Below are positions 32,501-47,500 of a stretch of DNA of 64,000 bases, piece by piece (the stretch's first letter is position 1; every line of letters starts with the position of its first letter). Position numbers and translations under genes: made by a program. This DNA comes from Protonemura montana (Eukaryota > Arthropoda > Insecta > Plecoptera > Nemouridae): positions 20,985,076 to 21,049,075 of the forward strand of contig OX387604.1 in assembly GCA_947568835.1 (NCBI GenBank). The letters are read 5' to 3'. Below the pieces are notes generated by a model. That model ran no database searches, had not been told where the DNA came from, and was given only the letters and a program-made list of their open reading frames with translations.

Positions 32501-35500
32501 TGTCCAGTGTGAGAATACTCTCCACGGCACTGACACCTCGGGTGTACTTCTCTGTGCAACAAGAATGTGAGATACTACAATTACAATTGGCCAGGTATAC
32601 ATTTTCTGTAAAAGTGAAAACAAATCGATGCATTCTGTCCATGTCTTGAGTATCAAATGATAAAGTTTTTTTTTCAGAACTAGCATCAGGGGAGCTTGTC
32701 ACGAAGTTAGTACTGGCCTTGTAAGCACTAGTATACAGGACATAACTGAACCTACCATTGAGCTAATAGACATAATCAAAGGGTTAGCATTAATGTAAGA
32801 CTTTCTGCTGAGCAAACTAGCCGGCAATACATAGTAACGATAGGTGTCATCCGGATGGAGCTGGTGGCTGTCCCAATCTCTACAGTTAAAAATACATGAT
32901 TAAACTATCAATACATCCTTAATTTTTGTCAGCAAAGAAGTCATATGCCAGCCATTTTTTATGAAGACAGTTTCACACTAGCACTATGGTAGTTGCTGAA
33001 CTAAAATCGATGGGATATGAAATGTGAATGCTGAGGTGTACCTATGTAAGTCTCGCCGTCACCGAAAGACGAATCCTCGCCGGAAGCCGCGATCTGCGCC
33101 AACGATTCGCGGTCCTCAAGCTCTTCGCTCGCCTAATGAAAGAAGTTACAACGTTATTTAACTTCCAAACAAATAAAATTACCAAATTTTAAGTCTAGTG
33201 CACTATAAATCTTGAACACCTGCAGCTCATTAGAGTTATTTTGTTATCTAGAAAATGAATTAACACAGGACAAAACTAATTTACATCGGTGCCACTCACT
33301 TTGGGTATGTTGGAGACAACTTCATACATGACCCCCGACTGCGTGAGACAGTCAGATCGAACTATCCGCTTCCTGATGCGATCTGTCAAGCTCTGCCGCT
33401 TGTAGATGTTGAGGCTAAGTCGTTTTCGAAGCACCAGATCCATTGGTGCCGGGTGGGAAAGTCTAACCGTTGTCTTCAAGATCAGGTAGACACGCTCATT
33501 AGCTGCAAACAAATTCGGAAAGTTAACACCCTGCCGGTTGAAATTTTTTAGCTGGTATTTTGGTCATAAAGCAACGTTACATACTACAAGAATTGGCCAA
33601 ACAAAAATAGGTGAAACAAAAACATTTGGAAAGTTAATTAAAAATAAAGTTTACCTTCTGTGACTCTATTTAAGTAAGGGCTGTCGTGGATCGATGAGTC
33701 CCAAGCTGCGACAGCGCTGACGTCCTTCTCAAGATGTCGAAAGATCGGAAGGTTGTAGAATTTGTTGCCGTGCTCTTTGGGAAGGATTGAGTTGAGTCCA
33801 GTCACTGACAACTCGTCACCGAGTTGGTGGGTACTCAAATCGTCGGCTGCATACCAGAAAATAGTCAGTCAAACTTTCCCCGAATACTGCCCTCATATAC
33901 AGCTATGCCTCATTTTCATTGCTATTTTGTTTCCTAATCAAGATTCAGATAAAAAAAAGAATTGTTTGAAAAATTAAGGTCAGAGAGCATTTTTTATGGG
34001 GTTTTAACTCAAACACTACTGTAAACACAATCATCAGCACAAAAAGTAAAATACAGATCAAATAGGCTGTTTAAAAAACCCCAACCTACCAAATCCTCCC
34101 TGAGAATGTTTTACTTTGCAATGGTTTAGACTGAAGTACATAAGCATTCAACTTAAACTCAACATGGGAGGTCTTTAACTTGCCATTGAGGTCAAGGAAT
34201 AGTACAGGAACGTGGGGCTCCATTCCCGCCGGAGGTTCCCAGTCTGCAGGCGCTCCAGGGATTCCGGAACCTGCCGATGGAACTAAGACTGCGTTCCGCT
34301 CCTCTGTAAGGCTCACCCACTGGTCCACTAGGCTCTGCTCGCGCTCCAAATCTTGCTCCGTCTTATCTGCACCAGCACAAGGCAAAAATGGTTCACCCGC
34401 ATCCCTAGCATAATATTTGCAAGTTTTATTTGTACACACTACCTTTAAATTGAATCCAAGTTAATATGAAGACTTGAAGTAATGACTTTAAGAGTTCAGA
34501 CTAGTATCTGGGTTGGATAAACTATTTTTGGCTTTATCAGATCTTTCAACAGTGAAGCTGATCGAAATTGATTCGGTTGGGAATTTTTGTTATCTATTTC
34601 ATTTGTAGCAGTAAACGAGTATTTCTGGAAATGAAATTTCAATACCCAACCCCTCCAGGGTATGAGTTGAGAAAATGGTAAAACAAGGTCAGAATGCAAG
34701 TAAATTTTGTGGACAAGTTAGTATTTTGTCTGAAGCGATTGGAAGTTTATGTATTTGTTAATTTTTCCTAGGTAGAAAAGATGGAAAGTTTAGTTTCAAA
34801 TTGATTGAGGTGACAAACCTTGCTTATTGATTAATCTCTGTATTTGTTGATCCAGATACTGTCGGCGGCGCATCAATGCATCGCTCCATTTTTCCCGCAA
34901 AATGGTGAGATCTTCCTCTTGGTATGAATCCAGAGGCTTTTGGAGACGTAATCTGCAACAGAAAGCAACACACTGTGTAATAAAATAAATAATAAAAAAA
35001 AAAACAGTTATTTACTGTCAGATTACTAGAAGTATGACCTTCTTTATTTAAAAATAGTTGATACTTTCAAGGGAAAAGATTTAGACTTTGACAGAAGTTA
35101 AGATTTTCCATTTGCACTCATGGGCTTTTAATTTAATCAATAATTTCTTTAACTTGGCGAGTTAAAGAAAAGAAATTACTGGATCTTTTATAACGAGTAA
35201 ATCAGTAAGATTTTCTCTGGGCATCATGTACTTGTTGTGTGTGATGCATAGAGTAGCCATTCACACTGTTTTCATACCGAGCTTTGTCATTTGATATGTG
35301 GACAATTTAATATAGAGGTTATGAAGATTTTTTTGAACCTAGATTACTCTGGATAAAACAAACAAACATGGTGCTAGCAAGTTGCCTACATCTTTCGATG
35401 AGTATAATTAGGACAACCACTTTTCAAAGGAAAGATAACTCAATTTATTTGAGTTTGATGTCTTTCCAGTTTCAAAACGATTTAATGAAAATGAATTGCC

Positions 35501-38500
35501 TCGTAAGACATATTGCCCATTATAGAGCCTGCAAGAACCCAAAACCTAAGTGAAATCCCCAAATTGGATCGAAAATCTTTAAAACAAATTTCTTTCAAAT
35601 CGACAAAAAAATTGTGAAAATCAAAAAAGGGAATTTTTATATTTGTCTGAACTGTTGTATTGCTTGGCATCTGCTTGGCAACGGCCTTGGGACACGACGT
35701 AAGACGGTTATTGTTTGAATCAGCTCTTACCTCATAGATACGCTGCCCACGGCTAGTGAAACGATCGACTGGCAGATAATTGGCAATGTTCCCGAGTTCT
35801 GCACTGGCTTAACGTGGATCTGAATACGCCGCTGCTGCCCCTGTCGCAGTTGGTAGACGCCCCCTGTGAGGATGTCTGGCTTTGGCATCACTTCCACCGG
35901 AGCGTACTCCCCCTGCTCATTCAGTTCCTGGATTTCGATCCACAGCTGGATCTTTCTCGTCAACTCACTCCACCTAAAGAAAAGGAAACTTTTTTACAAG
36001 CTTTTCTTGTTGTGATGTTTCAAAGAGTTGTGAATGTTGTGTGAAAAATTCTTTTGTTCTTTAAGTATGACTTATTTTTAAATATCTTTGGTTGTTGCAA
36101 CGGAAATAATAAAATCATCTCATCATTTCCATAATTTCTTGGGGATATTTACTCTAAAAGACTACTCCCTTGTTTGCTTGTTGGCTGTTTGATTTTGGCC
36201 AACATGCTGACACAATAAATCAGCTGTTTTGTGTCAACTGATGATGATTAATACCAACCTATCTGCCAACGACCGAGCTTTTGCCAGCTGCTGTTGCTCC
36301 ACTTCCCAACCTTCTTTAGGTTTTGTAAAGCCACCCGACCGATGCCCCCATACCTCAATGGAAAGGGCACCCTCTGAAATGATGTGCATGAGAACAAAAT
36401 TTAGGTTTTTACCCTAACTATTTAACTTTGAAATTGTAAGTCACCAAATGTTAGCAGACTAATTAAGCATCCAATCACTCAAATAGAATCATATTTAACC
36501 ACTATTATTACCTGAGCAATGTTCAAGGAACTCTTCTGTAATGGGAATGGTGAAATCTTGAGAATGATTAAACGTGGATGTCACAGAATCCCTGCTGGCG
36601 ATGCAAGCTTTGGAATCTGTATCCACTTCTGGTGGAACCACAATCGTGTCCGGGTGATTCCAAAAAGAATACTGGCAAAAAACAAAGTTGGATAGGGACA
36701 GGGGTAAGCCACTGGCTTGCTTGATCGTCACCTGCAAAAAATAAAGATTGATTTGAGTCAAATTATTCAGCAGTCAACTAATAGTCTGTGGTTATACTAG
36801 GTGACTTATATTCACCCAATTATAGGAGGCTAGCATAGGATAGAAACTAAAGAAACATTCTCTTGAACTTGGCAGGTATAATTCAAGCTCAACACATAAT
36901 CATTAATATGAGAGCAATAGAGAGAGAGCAAGAGTACAGACTATTAGCATTTCTTAATCAACAAGTCTTAGAACTCAACAAAAAACCTATGATTTGTAGA
37001 TAAGAGTTGGAATTAGCAGGACAAATCGGTGCTTTCTGTACACCATCGCATATCTAATAACCACACACGAGAGAATACTGAGCTTACTCGACAGGTGACT
37101 TGGTTGGTGTTGGCATCAGCATCAACGTCGTCCTCGTGGTTGCTATCGCCAGATGCCGAACTGTCTGAGGCCGCCTCGCACATCCGATCGTGCGGAAAGT
37201 TACCAGCTTCGCGACGTAGCTCCACCTGCAGCCTGCCAGCCACCTGTCCAACAAAACTCATCAGAAACGCATTTCAAGCCAATTGCATGCTTTCACATAG
37301 GAAAAAGTAGCAAGGATATCTACATGAAACAAAGATTACGACCATAGCCGTTTAAGAGCAAGGCGCAATTTTTAAAATTTCCATACATTTTAACTTTCAG
37401 TGGTATTATCTTTTGTAAAGCATAGCTACAGGATTGGCTAGAAAACAAACACCTCCACAAGACACGTGAGCTGCGTACAAGATCACGCCAACCCGTGAAT
37501 GCAAAAACTGTAAGTTGCGAACGGGGTTTAAAGTAATTGAAACTTAAAAGTCATTGTGATCTAATGGCACTGAGATGAATTCGTACAAAATCGTTTCACT
37601 CACAAAAAGCAGATGTGATCTTACCTCTCCCTGTTGGCTTATTATCGGTGTGTGATAATCGAGCTTGACATCGTGGAAGAGAACTTCTAGGAATATGTTG
37701 GCCACTCCAATAAGGTTGTGGTTCTCTTGAGATTCGTAAAATGGATCCAGCCCTTTAAGTACAACCTCCTCCTGCAGCAAGCCAATGCACAGTATAGACA
37801 TAGTTGATACTGTTTTATTTTGTATCTTAAATTGCTAATGAATAATGTCCCTGTCTGGAAATATGATTTGCAAAAAAAAAACATTGTTGCTTAGGTGTAT
37901 GTTTCCAGAGGTTTGGGACTTTGGGACCTCGCTCTCGATGTTTTACAGTGTGAATTCAAAGTTGCAAATCCTTGTGGTATTTCTTAGACTGTTATTTTGT
38001 CATATGACTTTTATGTGAGAGATATAAGGAAATGTAGAATTTTCTTTGAAAAGTTTTCTTGGAAGACCAAACGTATCTTGCTTTGCAACCACGATCATGC
38101 AAGACCCTTTTCGGTCGGAATAAGTGTTGTACAGAAAACTTTTCATAGCAAGCCAGGTGATGCGAGTTAGAAAATATAAAATTGGGCTATTTATGTAAAC
38201 GTACACTTTTGTAAACGTACAAAAAGCTGTCTAATTGTAGTGACTGTAGGATTGATTGATGACTGATTATTGGGGTTTAATCGCGCACTGTTTTGAAATC
38301 TTGCCATATGACACTGGTCTAATAGCATCGGTGAATGAGTGGGTGATGACAAGAACAATGATAAGGAGGGAAAACCCAGTGCCGGCACATAACCTACTCC
38401 TGTCGAAGAGCACCAAGGGGACCACCGGCTTAACGTCCCTTCTGAATGACGGTACAACACGAACAACAGGATTCCTTCACAAATCCATGGTGACGACTAG

Positions 38501-41500
38501 GACTTTAGTGGTGTGGGAAGGAAAAGAAAAAGAGACGGATGGTATCTACTAGTTTCCTGTAAGTTGTGATTTCCCACTTTCTATTCCTTCTAACACCAAT
38601 TATACAGCTTTTTAAAACTCAACGCTCTAACCAAATAGTACCTTAAGTGGGTGATGCTTTTCTTTGTTTTCCTTATTTTCTTCAAAGATGTCTCGCATGT
38701 CAATCAGCTTATTTTCTAGTTTTTCCATCGACCACACCTGACTCCCTTGACCTTTTCGCTTCACGAGAATAGCTGGTTCGCTAACGAACGACCCACGCTA
38801 AAAGAAACCACAAATTTGGTAAGGCGAAGTGGCTCAGAGCTGTGGTTTGTTGATGAATGTGGCGATGATTTTGCTCTGTGTGGAACTGTGTAATTGTCCG
38901 GAGTCTGCGTCAACACAGACAGCACCTACCAAGAACCTTTTAAGGACCAAAAACAATTCCAAACAGAGCTAACCACAAACCACAAAATTGTTAACAGTGC
39001 ATCAAGATCAGTGGATCGATAATATACCTTGCGATTAGGGCTGAGATTGGCAGGAGGTATTTGAAGCGTTACACTGAATATCGTCTGCTTTCCCATCTCC
39101 TCAGCAAGGAAATTGGCCTCCTGGACAGATGAATTGGCACGCACGATATCTGCCTTCAGCTGGCCCAAACTGCGCTTGAACATTTCGTCCCTGCAACGAA
39201 GAAAATGTGATGCCGCTCAAGGTTCATGGCAAGCCCTGCTTGAAAAAACATTGGATATTGCTCTTTTTTATTTTATTTTTTGCAGTGGGATAAAAAGCAA
39301 ACAAAGATCAAATACAATGTTACCGTATCACACGAAGCAAAGTTATGTTCCAATCAATATTCGAAGCATTGAAAGCTCACCTCTCCTGGGCCCACTTCTC
39401 CACTCTCATCTGTGTGGTGGGTGTGCTGATCTTTCCCAGACGAAACGGGTCATAAGGAACGTACGGAGAATACGGTGTTGACGGTGACAAGATGTTTCGC
39501 AGCTGCTGGAATTGTCGTTCATACTCTTGCCTTTGTTTTTCCAGTGCCACTAATTAAAGAAACACCAGGAGTTAGTATGGCTCTAAATAATATGATGTTG
39601 ATAGATAAATTACTAAACAGTGGGGATCTGTCTTTTTGTACCCAGTGGGAAATAGGAGCTAGTTATACGCAGAAGGCATGGAATAAAGTAAGCGATCATG
39701 AATGTCAGCTGCTTCTCTGCTTCCCAAGATATTTTGTTTGAGCAAGCAAAGTTAAAAAAACAAGCAAAAAAGATGGATTTTGGTGAGTATTTGGGGACCA
39801 AGACAAACGATTACCTTGGTAAAAATCGCTTCCCAAGGCCACTGGCCCTGGCAACTTATAGGATTCATTCATAAAAAAATCACTACTAATCAGTCACCAC
39901 GCCGCCATCTCCCTCCAAAAAGTTACACAGAAATCACCAATCCTCAAGCCCTGGAACCATCACAATGGTATAATATCCAAATAAAAAAAAACCCAGAATT
40001 CCTGCAACATAATCAACTCATGGTCAAAACCTCTTCGCTCAAACAAAACTTTTCATCCCCATCCACAAGTAATCTATATGCCCATCACACTCCTGTCCTC
40101 CATGTAACTTATAGAAAAATTAATGCCATCCCAGCTTCTCTCGTTCCTAAACTCCCAAGACACCCTTGCAGACAGCCACTACAGCTTGCAGAAAAATAAA
40201 CCTACAATCACTGTCATCTTCCAATTCCTTTCCACCGTCCAAGCTAAACTCGAAAAAGGTGACAATAGCCCTTCATTACAACCTTAGTAAAGCTTTTGGC
40301 ACCATAAACAGTATCCTCCTTTCCAAACTCCAGGCAATGGCAATCCAAGAGACCACAAACCAGTGGATATCATAATTCTTACCAAATCATACTCGAGTTG
40401 TATGGATCGACACTCATTCCCACAGTGCCCCCTCCCCCTCTTCTACTCAACCCCCCTCCCTGTTGATTGACAAGGCTCCTTGCTCTCCCTTCTTCATTGC
40501 TTTCTGTGTCAACAACATTCCAAAACAAATCATCCAAGGCCCACTTGTCCAATTTGCAGACAACACGACCCATTTACTAAATTCTAAACATACCATCTCC
40601 CACTCCCAAGCTACAAACTGAAACTCAACCTACAGGCTAAACAAACAACTGGCCCGATCCACTTTTCTCTGCACCTTTCCCTGGCCCACGGCCTACTTTT
40701 TTGAGGCACCTCTCCTCGAACGAAACACATTTTCACATCAATATCGTAAGTTAATTTTTTAGAACAAAAGGGTTGGTGACAAATGACAAGGGATTGCTTC
40801 TAGAGAACAGAGCTATGCAAAGTAAAAAATAGGAAGTAAGAGGGAAAATAAAAAGGCTTGTTGATTTGGTAGACATTTCCATACCTTGCTTGTCCTCCTC
40901 GTGCTGCTTCTCTAGCCGAGTTATGGCCGTTTGAATCGGATCGTTGCTGAGCTCGTTCAGCATTAGTTCCTCCCGAGCAAAGTTGTAGTCGATCATCTGT
41001 GCAGGTGTTTGTGGTTCAGATGCCATGGTTGCCGACTTGGGGCAGTTAACCTTAAACAGAGCATAATTCAGTTCAGTTAGATTTCACATAAACGTCTCTG
41101 TAAATCAGAAAAGGCATTCAAATTAATCAACAAATGCTGGAGATGTTTGGTATGAGAAGAACTAAATCACTACACAGTCTCCGTGCACAAGAATGGGCTC
41201 AGCCATCCCAATCCCATTCCCTAACCCATCATTCTCTTTGAAAAGAGAGGATCTCTTGATACTGAAAAGATATACTGAAAAGATACTCGAAAAACAAATG
41301 CTTCTTAAGTACTAAGATGATGAAGTCATGAAGTCATTCATAAAGAATGCAATAAATGTATGAATTAATGTTGTAAAACCCATTCAAATGAAAGCTATGG
41401 CTAGTAAATACCTCATATGCGTAACAGTTCATACCCATAATAAGCACGGAATAAATAATATACACCTACATTAAAAGCTAGGTACAATTAGCAGCATAAA

Positions 41501-44500
41501 GGCTATTAAATTTGCTGAGGCGTAATAATTAATAAAACATAAGAGAATGCCAACGGCAATCACAATGTTGATCTTTCATAACTTGAATTAATTATATTTT
41601 CTCATTTGACCTTCTGATCAAAAACTGATGCAGATATTTTGCAATATTTCATATCAAGCTTGCCAAGCACATAAGTTATGGCAGGAACTTAGGGCAACTT
41701 AGAATGTGTATGCCTTTCAAGCTGGAAACCCCACAGCAGACAACCTCAAGGCTGTATATATTAAAGACAGGCTCAAGCAGCTATAACTTAAGGGTCCACA
41801 AACCCTATTTATGCCCCTCTGCAATCCAAATCCAGATCCCTCTTCCGCAGATTTCTCTTCTTATGGCTTACCTGGCTATTACTTGTTTCCTTTGGTTTTC
41901 TTAAATTTGTCCTAGCATGTTTCTATGAAGATCTTATCTACCCATAAATAACAAAACTGATTGCAAGTCTGCAGCCCAGGCATGAGCCTCTCACTCGAGT
42001 GGTTGAGAAGGTCTAGTGTAGGGGTGACACACCGCCATGTGCCTTCTACCGTTCTTTACAAGGACCAAGCTCTCCGTACTGGCTCTCCGTACTGACTAGG
42101 GATGCTTTTGGGTACCCAGGTCGGTTCTGGTTATGCTCCAATTTTAGGATCCAGGCATTATTTGCTAGCCAATTTTCCCGGCTGTAACCCACCACATTTG
42201 TTTCATGTCCACTTTCTCCCACTACGTGCTAGCGTCTCTACCCCTCTACCTGAGTCGCCACGCTTGATTTACCCACCTCTCTCAACCCCACTATTATACT
42301 CTAGCCTCTTTTCCCGGCTTCCCAAGTAGCGAGCGGGTCTTAAATTGCGTGCGGCACGATTTGGCATTTGTTGCATTTCTGGAATGATTTTAATGATGCA
42401 GTAAATAATGCTGCTAGAGTGCCATAAAATGTAAGTCAAATTAACCATGACAATGATCAAACGTTTTAAAACACATGCCATTAACAAAACACTGACCTTG
42501 TTTGCCAAATTTTTTTTTTGCAATGTGGGGGAAGAGGGGTAGGACACCGTTTAACTCACTCGGGTACCTGGCTCTGAAAATCACTACCCGAAGACATCCC
42601 AGTACCGATAAAACAACTCACTCGGAAGAAGTGATGATTTCCCCAGAGAATTCGGTCACCGTGATGCAGTGGCGTTCGTTCGGTGACGGCCGAGCCATTG
42701 ACGTAGCTCCTCGCCGCGGAGAGAGGTTCAAGGAAAAGCCCGCCGTCTTCGATGGTGATCACGCAGTGCTGCGGCTGGATCCCGAGACCTGACAGCTGGA
42801 TGTCTTGCTCGCACGGCGCACCCCGCAACCCTACCAGAGTACGCTCCTGAAGAAAACAACGAGACCAATTTATTATTAGTTAGACTGTAATCAGATGTAA
42901 TCGGACTGTAGTTGGATGTACCAAATCAAACTTAAACATCTAGTCTGAAAACCATTTTGAAAAGGAGTGGGATATTGCAAGCTCAAAATAGCTCTTTGCT
43001 CTTTGCTTGAACTTGAACAACAAGGCTTGGCTTGGACAACAAGGTTTCGGCTGTTGTCCATATCACTTGTAGGACTCGGTAAGTTCCGTAAGTACTTCAC
43101 TTTCCGCTTCCCGTCAAGCATATCCAGCCTTTTGGCACACTACACAACAACATATCTAACGTAATACAGTGCAATGACTTACCTTCAGGTAATATACCAG
43201 GAGCTCGTTTAAAGATGGGTCAGCATTTAAATTGACTAAATAATATTTATTCTTCTCCACTTTAATTCCTGATGCCTGGACACTGATTCCCATCTTCTCC
43301 AACGCCTGCTGTCTTTCATGCTGCAACCGCTCTGTAACGCAATCATTAAACTCGAGTTGATACCCAAAAGCGGTAATGTCATAGTGGTATAAGAGACAAT
43401 GTCCGTTGATAAAAATATTTAAAAATTCTTTAAAATCCTTACCAGTCTTCTGCAATTTCTCTTCCCAAGTTTGTGATACTTCTTTCATCAATTTTTCGGT
43501 TTCACTCAATTTTTCACGTTGCTAAAATGGACAAAATGAAACATTATAGTTGTGATATTGCAAATGTAAAGTAGCTTTTTCAGGTGGTAAAACTTTATCG
43601 TCTCAACTTGCCAAAGTTTAACATTTGTAATCTAAATGTATATTTAAATGCAGTTTTATCACGAGTCTTGATACGTATCGAACAATATGTGACAAGCATT
43701 GGAACTAGCAAAAGCATTCAAGTCTCTGGAGTAACCTATGCTTTGAATATAGATTGTAACAAAATATCTTACATGGAAGCTTAGAACATGTAACAGAAGA
43801 TTGTTTAACTATAAAATATACCCACATTTTTCTTTTTTAATTAGCAAGACCTCCAAATGTGAGCAATTTAAGACTGAAAACACTGAAATTAAGATTTGCA
43901 GATGCAAAAAGATTTTGTTTCGAGTTGTAATTTTCAGTGATCATTTCAGCGGAAAAATGGAGAGTTAAATTAACTTCCAAAACATTAAGCCTCATAACTT
44001 TTAAAGTGTGCATTTTTATACATGAATTAAACAACACTCGTTTCTGGTTGAGGTTTCTTTCATGAGGTTTCTTTCTTTTGGAGATGTTTTAAAAACAAAG
44101 TTTCTCCTTTAAATAATGACTTAAAAAACAGTGTTAAAATGTAAAACCCAGCCAGTTTTTTACTTTGTTGGGTTAGGCTAGCAAATTTCAATAATAAAGT
44201 AACCATGGCTTGTGCAAATGCTTGTATTGCTTCTTGTTAGTACTAATCCTGCTGAGCTCTTCACACCTCGATTACAATTTCAAGCTCACCTCTGTATATC
44301 CTTCTGAACCCGTAGCATGTTTGAGCATCTCCTTCAAAGCTTCCACTTCCTGCCGCAGTTCCCGAATTATCCTGGCATTAGGATCTTCATTGACAACAGC
44401 GTGATTCACAATGCGTTTGGCTCTGTCGGCATAGCGAAGTGTCGACAGTGTTTCCTCATAGTTGTCTGCCGAAGGTGATATTGTAGCTACCATCACAGTC

Positions 44501-47500
44501 TTACTGTTGCCACCCAAGTTGTCCTGCAACGGCAAAAGAGAGTCCGTGTTATTCACCAAGTTTTCAGTGAATTTGGACTATTCTAATTGAAACATGTGCG
44601 ATAGCTTACCTTCAACAGCCAAGTTAACACTGAATCCCGATACGGAACAAATTTGTCCTTGTTTTTACCAGAAGATTGGTCAGCCAACTTAGATATCACT
44701 AGCCCCAACGTTGTGAGCGATCTGTCAAAAAAAAATGTATAAATTATCTTTAATCTCAAGTTTCTGAGCCTGGGAGTAACATCAATTGTGTAATTAATTC
44801 ACTCAAAACGTAGAATTTTGCCATTAGAATTGTCTATAAAAGTGCTTTTCTTGTTGTTATCTATTGATGGGGCTAACAGATAGCAAAACAATTTCAGGCC
44901 AAGAGTTATGCATAGCACAGGAGTCTTGCTTCAAAAATATTTTGTTGTGTATGGAAGCAAGTTAATCCATAGACAGCTTGATTGGTTGGGAGCACCCTCT
45001 CAAAGAACCATTGCCAACCCAGTAGAGGACATGGTTATCGAGCAAGTCTCAAACAAGCACTAGCGCAATCCAGCCGAAAATGACAAAACTATTCAACGAA
45101 GAGCATAAGAATTTACTTTATGGTGAATAGAAATATATATTTGCCCTCTGTTGCAAGTTATGAACATTAACAAAACGACTAGCTTACTTGTTGATATTCG
45201 ATCCTTCTTTCAGTCGATCACCAACAGCTCCAGTCTTAACAGCACGTTCGCTGCCTGCCAAGTCCACTAGCGACATCCGACTGACTTTTTCTCCGCTGAC
45301 GCCCGAACGGATGTCGATCAGAGTCTGAGTCAACACCACCGAGAAGACGGCGTGAGACCGAGAGGATTCGCTGTTCATGTTTGTAGCTGCCACAGTGCGA
45401 GACTTGTTGCCTTCAGCCATAAGATTATCAATATCCTGGGGAAATAAAATATAGATTAATACAAGCATCTATCAATACCTACTTGGATATGTTTCTCTTT
45501 GGAACTTTTGAAGCTTGTGCCCTGCACATAATTATGGCCAGAAAATATTTGGTACTGTTTTTAATCCTCTTGTACAGTTCTTATGGGATGGTTCGTTCTA
45601 GCTCTTGGAAGGATTAGAGTTATGTTACATATCAACATGAGTGATTTGTGTTTTGTTATATTACTTATTATATTTTATTAATAATGATGAAAATGACAGA
45701 TTTGGTGAGCCCAGTGAGCATGAGTCAGGTGACAACTGCCTGCTGGCTGGCAGTGCTGGCCTGTGGTCAGGTAGGTTACGGATATTTATCAGGTAATTTT
45801 TTGTGAGACAGAACAACGTTTGTCCCGGCTCCAAGAAGGAACCAGAATGACATTCCGATAGATTCTGTATTAATCGCTGCCTACATATATAATTATATTT
45901 GACAAGAAAAACTGATTTGTGATAAGCTGATTCATCCAAGAATTAAGACGTATCATGCAGTCTATATCAAATAAAGCTTACCTTGAATGAAGTGACAGCA
46001 AGTTGAGATAGCCCATCAACATATGGCCCCAAGACATTATGTTCACGAACTTTAAGACTAGCTTTCTTGGCAGTTGGATCCAGCAGGTCATGAACCTAGG
46101 AAGAAAACAGTGGGATATTATTAAACTATCTCACAGGAAGGAATGGTTATAGGATATTTCCCTGACCTGCAATGGCAACTATCGTAAGATATTATTTATA
46201 TGATTATAAAAAATTTATTTCTTGCAATGTCAGTGTGACAAACATCTGGTATCTCACCACAACAAAAGTTAAATTTCCCTATTGATAAGAGCACCTAACC
46301 AATGCCCATTGGAAAAAAAACACATAAGCTAAACTCAAACTTGTGAATCAAACACTCCTGAACCTTTAGGTTAACGTTGAGTTGCAACAATCTAAAATGT
46401 TTGGCTTGCAACCCAAAACCGTTGAGTGTAGGTTATAGGTAGAGAAACAACGTCAATGTTACAGTCTCTGCGTGAAAGATGACTACCTTACCGACAAAAA
46501 TGCAGAGTACCGGAACGTTACGTTAAGTGGAGCCACTGTCGTATGAAATTTAATTTCGATATTTCTCGTATGTTACTCGCTTTTTAATATCATTACGTGT
46601 ATATTAATCGTTGAGGTAAACATTGATGGAGATTTTTTAAGCATGAAAAGTCTCAAAAGCGAGTTAACCTACGAGAAATATCGAAATTAAAATTCATACG
46701 ACAGTGGCTCCACTTAACGTGATGTTCCGGTACTCTGCATTTTTGTCGGTAAGGTGGTCATTTGGCGGCCATCTTTCACGCAGAGACTGTAACATTGACG
46801 TTGAAACTCTACCTATAACCTACACTCAACGCCAAAACCAATTGTCATTAACATTTGAATTTGGTATATTTTGTACTGGTCTGATAGATTATATCATTAG
46901 ATACACATTAAGTGAATGGCAAAATCGAATTATCTTCAAATTGATATGCTTCTGAGTAACCTAACAAGAGGAAAGTAGATTTCATTTGCTAAAAGCTATC
47001 TAATTTTCTTTGTACCTTTTCATTGTAGATTTCCATGTAGCTGACTTCTACCTTGTAGTTGAGTTCAGCATTCTGCTGCTTGGCAATCAGCTCGAAGAGA
47101 GAATCACAGAGGCGAGGGATTATACCTTTATTATCCTGACCGCCCATCATTGTGTACGATTTGCCAGAACCTGAAATCAAACGTTTTACTTTATCTATCA
47201 ATTTAAAAAAAAAATAACATTGATGCATGAGATTTGCGGCTTTTAATGAATAGGTTTATAGGTGTGTCAATGTAATGATAATTTTTCACGTTTTGGTGGC
47301 TTCGATTATGGTTTTAGTTCCATGATAAATGTTAAGTGGTTCTTTATAAATGTCAGAACACCAACTTGATCTTGTGTGATGAACAAAGAGCACTGTGGTA
47401 CTGGCCAAAGGCGTAACAAGGATTTGATTCGTTAGTCTTTGTTGGTTGCTATAAAAATGCACAAAACCTTGCCATACATGTGTACCAAAAATTCACAATT

